A stretch of DNA of 64,000 bases from Paenibacillus sp. P25 (GTDB lineage Bacteria; Bacillota; Bacilli; Paenibacillales; NBRC-103111). Of this stretch, positions 58,124-64,000 are shown one piece after another. Numbering within the stretch: position 1 is the first letter of the stretch; each line of letters starts with the position of its first letter. The stretch is taken from positions 1,178,001 through 1,242,000 of the forward strand of contig CP085629.1 in assembly GCA_024704175.1 (NCBI GenBank). Reading direction: 5' to 3'. The notes below the pieces were generated by a model. The model was not told where the DNA came from. It searched no databases and saw nothing but the letters and a program-made list of their open reading frames with translations. Made by a program: the position numbers and the translations under genes.

Positions 58124-58591
58124 TTAACGGATTTTATCATAGAGGAACGTGAACATCTTCAGCAAAAAAGCGGTGATTCCCGCGGCCATGAGCGGCCCGA
58201 CCGGGATTCCCTTGAGGAAGATGATGCCAAAGATCGAACCGATAACAAGACCCACAATCAATTGTGGGTCTATTTTTAATAGATCAAGTCCTTTTCCGTT
58301 CATATAAGTCGCAATAGCGCCGCCAATCAGAGCCAGAATTCCGGGCCAGGTCGTGAACATCGAAGTGATGTCTTTGAGCGTGATGCGTTCGCTGGCGAAA
58401 GGGACCAGAACCCCCATGGTGAGAAACAGCGGCCCGAGCTCCAGTCCCCGCCGTTCAATCGTAGGCAAATAACGGTCGAGGCTGATCAGCTTGATGACCA
58501 GTAAAATGCGAAGGTTTGCCGTCGTAATAATGTGGGATCGGCCGATCAGTCCGATGATGATCAGTGCAACGAGCAGAATGTCTCCGTTCAT
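58124..58591 (-). CDS. ytwI: DUF441 membrane protein (YtwI)
   Basis: 155 residues, four spans. [52 protein letters not shown] and [21 protein letters not shown] are the conserved DUF441 blocks. AAGGGG precedes ATG 58591. Convergent with lysC, 13 bases between stops. Function unknown. Confidence 0.93.
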   Translation of the reverse strand: MNGDILLVALIIIGLIGRSHIITTANLRILLVIKLISLDRYLPTIERRGLELGPLFLTMGVLVPFASERITLKDITSMFTTWPGILALIGGAIATYMNGKGLDLLKIDPQLIVGLVIGSIFGIIFLKGIPVGPLMAAGITAFLLKMFTFLYDKIR

Positions 58592-58646
58592 GAACAGACC
58601 CCTTATCCGAATGGTTTCTTTCCCATTGTATGTGAGGGGGCTTGTT

Positions 58647-59402
58647 TTAGAACTGCGGACCGTGCGGGGAGGCCGCCGCTTCCAGCTTGCCTCCCCGAAC
58701 CTCCGGGGCCAGGTCGATCGTATTTTTCTGCGAGCAATAGATCACATCTTCCCGGAAACCAAGCTTCGTGAGCCGCTTGCCGTTCGAGCAGGAGAGCAGC
58801 GCATCCGCCAGCCGGTCCTGTACGCTCCGGTAAGCGTAGAGCATGCTCAATCCGAAATCATTCACCCTGAGATGCGCTTCCGCGTTCTCCGCAGGTTTGC
58901 CGTACAGCCGTCCCAGCTCATCCACGATCATTCCGGCACAAAGACCGTCCTCGAGTGCAAAGACGTCCGATGTTCCCGAGCATAAGATGGCCAGCTCCTC
59001 CTTCCAGGCCGCCGCTTTGACCGCACAGGCTCTGGCGTTAAGCAGACTTCCGATCAGAATCCGGTTCTGCTTACCGGCCTTCTGAATCGCCCGGGTTCCG
59101 TTCGTCGTGGTGAAGATCAATCGTTTGCCGGCTACCGCGGCATTCCGGTACTCGAGTGGAGAGTTTCCGAGATCGAACCCGGGGATTTTTTTACATGCGC
59201 GTTCGCCTCCGAGCAAATCGCCTTCCTGTTGGAGACTCTTCGCTTGTTGAACGGTTTCCAAAGGGATGATCTCGGTGCAGCCGTTCGCGAGGGCGGTCAG
59301 CATCGTGGATGTCGCCCTCAGCACATCGATGACGATCACCGTCTTATGCAGCGGCTCCTCGGTCCTGGCTTCAAACACGCTCGGTATGACATGGATATTC
59401 AT
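58647..59402 (-). CDS. comB: 2-phosphosulfolactate phosphatase
   Basis: Removes phosphate from 2-phosphosulfolactate to give 3-sulfolactate. 251 residues; [18 protein letters not shown] near the N-terminus, [20 protein letters not shown] and [12 protein letters not shown] are the family signatures. ATG 59402 has GGAGGGAG six bases upstream. It follows comA on the same strand (90 bases), so the two enzymes work in sequence; Bacillus makes sulfolactate for its spores with the YitC/YitD homologues. Confidence 0.9.
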   Translation of the reverse strand: MNIHVIPSVFEARTEEPLHKTVIVIDVLRATSTMLTALANGCTEIIPLETVQQAKSLQQEGDLLGGERACKKIPGFDLGNSPLEYRNAAVAGKRLIFTTTNGTRAIQKAGKQNRILIGSLLNARACAVKAAAWKEELAILCSGTSDVFALEDGLCAGMIVDELGRLYGKPAENAEAHLRVNDFGLSMLYAYRSVQDRLADALLSCSNGKRLTKLGFREDVIYCSQKNTIDLAPEVRGGKLEAAASPHGPQF

Positions 59403-59492
59403 GCCGGGCTCCCTCCTCTTATGAACCAAATACCCTCCGTCCCGAATCTTAAAGCTTCAGGCCGGTGACAGACTTTTCTTCCTCTCAAGCAT

Positions 59493-60320
59493 CTAATTCG
59501 ACAAATATTCCTCGTTTCTGCGTTCTTTCCCCAGCAGCAGCGTATCCGACCTTAGTCCGCGGCGCAGTGCCTCCAGAGAAATCACATCGCTGGGTGCAAC
59601 ATTGCCGAGATGAATGTCCGTTCCCAGCATCTGAAGCAGATGGACCTGCTGCTCTTTATGCGGCGCTTCCCATAGAAGCAGCTTGCCGCTCGGCACCTGC
59701 CTCAGCACTTCATCAATTTCATGGTCTTTGACGACTCCTTGATCGTCGAAGATCCCGACACCCTTGCCCGATTCCCTGCCTTCAATCGTAACCAGCTCCG
59801 CGCCGAGCTCCGAGTCCAGAATGACCGTTTCGATCAATTCTTCCATTTCGATACGGGAGCCCCAGCATTTTTTGCCGTACTCCGTAATGATCGTGAATCC
59901 CTCTTCCGTCCCTCGGCGGATGAGCGAACTGCGCTGGCTGCGCGGCATTTCAATCGTTCCGTCGGATACCTCCAGCCCGTCGAAGCCCATTTGGTCAATC
60001 ATTTGAAAATACTCATCGACGGCGTCCTGGCGAATCGCCACTTCGAGAAACGTGCCGCCGGGATAGACGAGAATATCGTGCGCCTTGATCATTTCTATTT
60101 TCTTCTTTAAAAGGGGTGTCGGATATAACGGCGAAGTGCCGAACCCGATTTTCAGCATATCGATATGCGCAGCTGCGGTTTGCAGCAAGTCTTCCAGCGC
60201 ATGAAGCCCCAGCCCCTTGTCAATCACCATCGTTTTGCCCAAGCTTCTCGGTTTGGGTGTGCGCCGCATCGTCGGATCGCTGAGATGGGGATTCCACTGC
60301 AGGGGTTTTGTTACTTCCAT
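59493..60320 (-). CDS. comA: Phosphosulfolactate synthase
   Basis: Adds sulfite to phosphoenolpyruvate to make phosphosulfolactate; TIM-barrel of 275 residues. RSLGKTMVIDKGLGLHALED, DMLKIGFGTSPLYP, YPGGTFLEVAIRQ, DGLEVSDGTIEMP and VTIEGRESGKGVGIFD are conserved. First of the two-gene comA-comB unit (YitD/YitC type). CATATGATG on the minus strand near 60370 resembles a sigma-K -10, but weakly. Confidence 0.92.
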   Translation of the reverse strand: MEVTKPLQWNPHLSDPTMRRTPKPRSLGKTMVIDKGLGLHALEDLLQTAAAHIDMLKIGFGTSPLYPTPLLKKKIEMIKAHDILVYPGGTFLEVAIRQDAVDEYFQMIDQMGFDGLEVSDGTIEMPRSQRSSLIRRGTEEGFTIITEYGKKCWGSRIEMEELIETVILDSELGAELVTIEGRESGKGVGIFDDQGVVKDHEIDEVLRQVPSGKLLLWEAPHKEQQVHLLQMLGTDIHLGNVAPSDVISLEALRRGLRSDTLLLGKERRNEEYLSN

Positions 60321-60458
60321 TTTCTGATCGCCTCGCTGTCAGGTAGTGGATTACTGTGTCATCATATGCATGTTGATTTAGGTGTGTGCCCACGAAGCCT
60401 AAAATGAGACGAGCCGGCATAGATTGGTACAAAGTAAATTTGGAGGAGAGGTGAACGT

Positions 60459-60731
60459 ATGTCGATGCTCAACAAAATCGTGCTCAGCATGGCCGCCATC
60501 CGGATATTGTCCGGCAGTATTGAGATTCTTGCGGCAATGATCATGCTTCGTTTCAATCAGATCGAGAAGGCGCTGCTCGTCAATTCGGGACTGGCGCTGG
60601 TAGGCCCGTTTGTGCTTCTGACCACGACCACGATCGGCCTGATCGGGCTGGCGGATAAGCTGTCCTTCAGTAAAATGATCTGGGTGCTCGCGGGTGTCAG
60701 CTGCATTTTTATCGGAATCTTAAAAAAGTAA
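60459..60731 (+). CDS. yqhV: YqhV (DUF2619) membrane protein
   Basis: 90 residues, three spans: VLSMAAIRILSGSIEILAAM, LVGPFVLLTTTTIGLIGLA and MIWVLAGVSCIFIGILKK. GGAGGAGAGG precedes the ATG. Directly upstream of spoIIIAA as in Bacillus, where it lies between efp and the spoIIIA operon. Role unknown, presumed sporulation-linked. Confidence 0.93.
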   Translation: MSMLNKIVLSMAAIRILSGSIEILAAMIMLRFNQIEKALLVNSGLALVGPFVLLTTTTIGLIGLADKLSFSKMIWVLAGVSCIFIGILKK

Positions 60732-60736
60732 TCTGT

Positions 60737-60764
60737 CATATTTCAATAGGGCAAGCATACAAAT
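60737..60764 (+). promoter_or_regulatory. Sigma-E-type promoter of the spoIIIA operon
   Basis: CATATT (60737-60742), 13 bases, CATACAAAT (60756-60764), a close match to the mother-cell sigma-E consensus, 37 bases before spoIIIAA. The spoIIIA operon is sigma-E dependent in Bacillus. Confidence 0.8.
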
Positions 60765-60801
60765 GATTGTAAAAGATGGACAGCTTGGGGGGATTGTCTG
60801 C

Positions 60802-61779
60802 ATGAATGAGGTCATGGCTTATCTGCCGTCCGCCCTGCAGCGGATTCTATCGACACTAGCAACTACGGTACAAGCCGAGCTGCAAGAAATACGCATCCGG
60901 GAGATGCGCCCTTTGGAAATCGTTTGGGGCGGGGGCTACGGCTTTGTCGCTCCGAACGGCGCCGTCAGAACCGATCCCGGCCAAGCCTACCGTCCGACCC
61001 GCGAAGATTGTGCCGGCATATTGAGCTGCTCACGCAGCATTCGCTCTATACGTTTGAAGAGGAGTTAAGACGCGGCTTTATCACCATCGCCGGCGGGCAC
61101 CGGGTAGGCCTCTCAGGCCGAACGGTCGTGGAGCAGGGGAAAGTGAAGTATCTGAAGGAAATCAGCGGCTTCAACTTCCGGCTGGCACGAGAATGGAAGC
61201 AAGCCGGGGCCGCGGTGCTTGCCGCACCTGTACGAGCCCGGAACCCGCCGGGTCGCCCGAACGCTGGTTGTCTCTCCGCCCCAGCAGGGGAAGACGACGC
61301 TGATCCGCGATTTGGCCCGCCGGCTTAGCGGCGGAACGGAAGGGATTCAGCCGGTGAAGGTCGGCATCGTCGACGAGCGGTCCGAGGTTGCCGCCTGCGT
61401 AAGGGGAGTGCCGCGGTTCGATCTCGGGCCGCGCACCGATGTGCTTGACGGTCGCCCGAAGGCTGAGGGAATGATGATGCTGATCCGTTCGATGTCGCCC
61501 GATGTGCTCATCGTGGACGAGATCGGCCGGGCCGAGGATGCCGCGGCCATCCACGAAGCGCTCCATGCGGGGATCAGCGTGATCGCCACGGCTCACGGCC
61601 GGGATTTGGAGGATATCAGGCGAAGGCCGATTCTCCGGGAATTGGTCCACGATGGAGTATTTGACCGGTACGTTGTATTGGAACGGAGAACGGGAGCCGG
61701 CCCTTCCTCCGCCGTATACAACGCGGACGGAAAACGGCTGGATGAGCGATTTTCCTTCAGAGAGGAGTTGGAAGGATGA
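60802..61779 (+). CDS. spoIIIAA: Stage III sporulation ATPase SpoIIIAA (two frame breaks)
   Basis: Secretion-type ATPase of the mother cell-forespore channel (SpoIIIA-SpoIIQ). Joined about 326 residues: N-terminal MNEVMAYLPSALQRIL, Walker A VSPPQQGKTTLIRDLA, Walker B region VLIVDEIGRAEDA. Breaks near 61020 (before TQHSLYTFEEELRRGF) and near 61215 (before LPHLYEPGTRRVARTL). ATG 60802 lies after GGGGGGA. First gene of the operon; an intact copy is needed for sporulation. Confidence 0.93.
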
Positions 61780-61816
61780 ATAAGAAGCGGGCGGTACGAA
61801 GGCGGGGAAGCCCTTC

Positions 61817-62335
61817 ATGCTGAAGCTGTTCGGAGCGGTGCTCATCCTGCTGGCGGGAACGCTGTTCGGGTTCTATCAGGCGCTGCTGCTGGCCCGGCGG
61901 CCGAGGCAAATCGCCGATGTCATTCGCGGGCTGCAGCGGCTGGAGACGGAGATCGTTTACGGCTTCACTCCAGCGCCGGAAGCGCTGGCTTCGGTTTCGC
62001 GAGCGGGTCAAGGGCCGGTGAGCGAGCTGTTCCGGAGGGCCGGGGAAGAGATTGCCGGATCCGGAGGCCGGTCCGTGCAGCAGATCTGGCAGCACGTCAT
62101 CACGCTTCATTGGCGGAGCACTTCCATGAAAACGGCCGAGAGAGACACGCTGATTCAGCTCGGATCGACCCTTGGGCTAACCGATCGCGAAGATCAGATC
62201 AAGCATCTGCGGCTGACGGTCAAGCAGCTCGAAGGCGAAGAAGACGTTGCCCGGGAAGACCAGCAGAAATACGAACGTATGTGGAAAAGCCTGGGAGTGC
62301 TGATAGGCGCATTGATCGTCATTTTGATCTACTAG
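61817..62335 (+). CDS. spoIIIAB: Stage III sporulation protein SpoIIIAB
   Basis: 172 residues, one span at each end (LFGAVLILLAGTLFGFYQAL; LGVLIGALIVILIY) and a helical middle with RRPRQIADVIRGLQRLETEI, similar to type II secretion F proteins. Part of the channel complex between mother cell and forespore. 37 bases after spoIIIAA. Confidence 0.94.
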   Translation: MLKLFGAVLILLAGTLFGFYQALLLARRPRQIADVIRGLQRLETEIVYGFTPAPEALASVSRAGQGPVSELFRRAGEEIAGSGGRSVQQIWQHVITLHWRSTSMKTAERDTLIQLGSTLGLTDREDQIKHLRLTVKQLEGEEDVAREDQQKYERMWKSLGVLIGALIVILIY

Positions 62336-62365
62336 TGAATTCGGGTTTGGGGTGAGGTGCCGCCG

Positions 62366-62569
62366 ATGAACGTGGATGTTAACGCGATATTCCAAATTGC
62401 CGGCATCGGCATCATTATCGCGATGATTCACACCGTGCTGAAGCAGATGGGCAAGGAGGATATGGCGCATTGGGTTACGGTCATCGGCTTCGTGGTCGTG
62501 CTGTATATGGTCGTCAGTCTCCTTGATAGCCTGTTCAAAGAAATCAAAACGATCTTTTTATTTCAGTAG
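62366..62569 (+). CDS. spoIIIAC: Stage III sporulation protein SpoIIIAC
   Basis: 67 residues, two spans (IFQIAGIGIIIAMIHTVL; WVTVIGFVVVLYMVVSLL) joined by KQMGKEDMAH. ATG 62366 is chosen over GTG 62357, as GTGAGGTG lies seven bases away and 67 residues is the usual size. Channel component. Confidence 0.95.
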   Translation: MNVDVNAIFQIAGIGIIIAMIHTVLKQMGKEDMAHWVTVIGFVVVLYMVVSLLDSLFKEIKTIFLFQ

Positions 62570-62577
62570 GAGAAGCG

Positions 62578-62967
62578 ATGGAGATCATCCAAATCGTAGG
62601 TCTCGGACTCCTGACGACGGTACTGGTGCTCATCATCAGGGAGCAGAAGCCGATGTTTGCCTTTTTGCTCGCGGCTTTCACGGGTATCGCCATCTTTCTT
62701 TTCCTGATCGGAAAAATATCCGCCGTGATCGGGGTGCTGGAGGACCTTGCAACCAAAGCCGAGATTAACCTGATTTTTCTCAAGACGATCCTGAAAATCA
62801 TCGGTATCGCCTATATCGCGGAATTCGGCGCACAGATCGTGAGAGACGCCGGACAGGAGGCGATCGCCTCCAAGATCGAGCTTTCGGGCAAAATCCTGAT
62901 TATGGTGATGGCGATTCCGATCGTCTCCGTCATCATACAGACGGTGGTCAAGTCGCTGCCCGCCTGA
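62578..62967 (+). CDS. spoIIIAD: Stage III sporulation protein SpoIIIAD
   Basis: 129 residues, four spans: IVGLGLLTTVLVLIIRE, PMFAFLLAAFTGIAIFLFLI, FLKTILKIIGIAYIAEFGAQ and ILIMVMAIPIVSVIIQT. DAGQEAIASKIELSGK is characteristic. Related to SpoIIIAC by sequence in its N-terminal part. Eight bases after spoIIIAC. Confidence 0.96.
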   Translation: MEIIQIVGLGLLTTVLVLIIREQKPMFAFLLAAFTGIAIFLFLIGKISAVIGVLEDLATKAEINLIFLKTILKIIGIAYIAEFGAQIVRDAGQEAIASKIELSGKILIMVMAIPIVSVIIQTVVKSLPA

Positions 62968-63015
62968 ACGCGGCAAGAGGCTGACCTAAGCTCAGTGGAA
63001 CCGGGAGATGAAGCT

Positions 63016-64000
63016 ATGCTGCAGCAGAAAAGGAGGCATGAGCCGGGATGTCAGACAAGCGTAAGGTTGGGCCGTTGGGAACGGTTGGTCTTTGTAGTGG
63101 CGGTAATGCTCGGGCCGCTGCTCGCGGATGGTTCCGTAACCGGCAGTTTAGGGAGCACGGGGCCGGTCGCATGGGCGGCGACGCCGGTCGAGCAGCTGAT
63201 CAAGGAGCAGTCGCAGCATCTGCCGACCGATCAGATCGAAGGCTTCTGGACCCGGCTGATGCAGCAGTACGGGGGATACTTTCCGGACAGCCAAGCGCCG
63301 GCCTTCACGGACCTCTTGTCCGGGGCGAAAAGCATCAGCATTTCTTCAATCCTGAAAGGGTCGCTCAAGTACTTCTTTCACGAGATCCTGTACAACGGAA
63401 AGCTGCTGGTATCCATCGTCATCATCACCATATTCAGCATGCTGCTGGAAACGCTGCAGAGCTCCTTCGAGAAAAACGCCGTAAGCAAAATCGCTTACGC
63501 CATCTCCTTCATGGTGCTGATGATTATGGCGGTCAACAGCTTCAGCGTAGCGATCGGCTACGCCAAGACGGCGATTTCGGACATGGTGAACTTCATGATC
63601 GCGGTTGTGCCGCTTCTGCTGACGCCGCTGGCTTCGATGGGCAACGTCGTCTCCGTCTCCGTGCTTCACCCGCTCATCGTGTTTATGATTCATGCCGTCG
63701 GAACGGCGATCCACCTGGTGGTTTTTTCCGCTGATCTTCTTCTCGGCCTTGCTTCATATCGTAAGCGCCATGACGGACAAATACAAAGTGACACAACTAG
63801 CCAATTTGCTGCGCAATGTCAGTGTAGGTCGCCTGGGGATTTTCGTAACGGTGTTTCTTGGGGTGATTTCAGTGCAGGGGGCGACGGGGGCAGTGACGGA
63901 CGGGGTAACGATCCGGACGGCCAAATATATCGCCGGCAATTTCGTCCCTGTTGTCGGTCGGCTCTTCTCGGACGCATCGGAGACGGTGATGGGCGCATCC
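63016..64000 (+). CDS. spoIIIAE: Stage III sporulation protein SpoIIIAE, 3' end outside window (one frame break)
   Basis: N-terminal 327 or so residues. Starts at ATG 63016 eight bases after GGGAG; a signal-like segment (LVFVVAVMLGPLLADG) is followed by an exported domain and the spans LVSIVIITIFSMLLETLQ, ISFMVLMIMAVNSFSVAIG and IAVVPLLLTPLASMG. The T run 63722-63727 has one T too many; removing it gives VVFPLIFFSALLHIVSAMTD. The gene runs off the window's end. Confidence 0.92.
   Translation, partial: MLQQKRRHEPGCQTSVRLGRWERLVFVVAVMLGPLLADGSVTGSLGSTGPVAWAATPVEQLIKEQSQHLPTDQIEGFWTRLMQQYGGYFPDSQAPAFTDLLSGAKSISISSILKGSLKYFFHEILYNGKLLVSIVIITIFSMLLETLQSSFEKNAVSKIAYAISFMVLMIMAVNSFSVAIGYAKTAISDMVNFMIAVVPLLLTPLASMGNVVSVSVLHPLIVFMIHAVGTAIHLVVFSADLLLGLASYRKRHDGQIQSDTTSQFAAQCQCRSPGDFRNGVSWGDFSAGGDGGSDGRGNDPDGQIYRRQFRPCCRSALLGRIGDGDGRI

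Overview
The window reads as chromosome of an endospore-forming, fairly GC-rich Bacillota, most like Paenibacillaceae. The basis is a gerKA-gerKC-gerKB germinant receptor, a spore photoproduct lyase, the spoIIIA operon behind a sigma-E-type promoter, S-box and T-box leaders, and the conserved block mntR-yqhO-yqhP-yqhQ-yqhR-aroQ-yqhT-efp ... yqhV-spoIIIA known from Bacillus.

Layout. 0-6 kb: end of a GMC oxidoreductase, then the gerK operon. 6-15 kb: ndk, an M29 aminopeptidase, and two paralogous AraC regulators, each divergent from a carbohydrate enzyme (a Gfo/Idh/MocA dehydrogenase and a UxaE-type epimerase), with an AbrB-family membrane protein and tagO between them. 15-20 kb: a copper amine oxidase with an APC permease, a CHR-family transporter and a formylglycine-generating enzyme. 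20-25 kb: S-box riboswitch with metNIQ, then an iron alcohol dehydrogenase. 25-26 kb: an AT-rich stretch with an NTF2-like gene and a decayed IS1595-type transposase. 26-31 kb: a second CHR transporter with a promoter nearly identical to the first, an MFS carrier, an ArsR/DUF2087 regulator under a four-fold 16-bp repeat, an RHH/PIN-like pair and a Ser/Gly-rich lipoprotein. 31-36 kb: a two-component system, an MreB paralogue, a MarR regulator and a secreted protein made of four 103-residue repeats. 36-45 kb: yidD, T-box with metG, a second Gfo/Idh enzyme behind a large palindrome, znuACB, ccdA and splB. 45-64 kb: the yqh/efp block, interrupted between efp and yqhV by about 9.5 kb (Mpo1-like, GNAT, LysR, CoaD-like, thioredoxin/MerR, a phosphatase-like protein without catalytic histidines, lysC, ytwI, comAB), then spoIIIAA to the start of spoIIIAE.

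The window is shot through with frame breaks: I count about 40 in 26 genes, including metG, spoIIIAA, mreB, znuC and efflux genes. At least half sit in or beside a homopolymer that is one base short or long, and every broken gene reads cleanly once joined. I therefore annotate them as full-length genes crossing probable sequence errors and not as pseudogenes.

No tRNA, rRNA, CRISPR array or intact insertion sequence was seen. The best candidates for new biology are the 4 x 103-residue secreted repeat protein, the 16-bp repeat array at the ArsR gene, the shared promoter of the two CHR transporters, the phosphatase-like protein that has lost both catalytic histidines, and the RHH/PIN-like pair with altered acidic residues.
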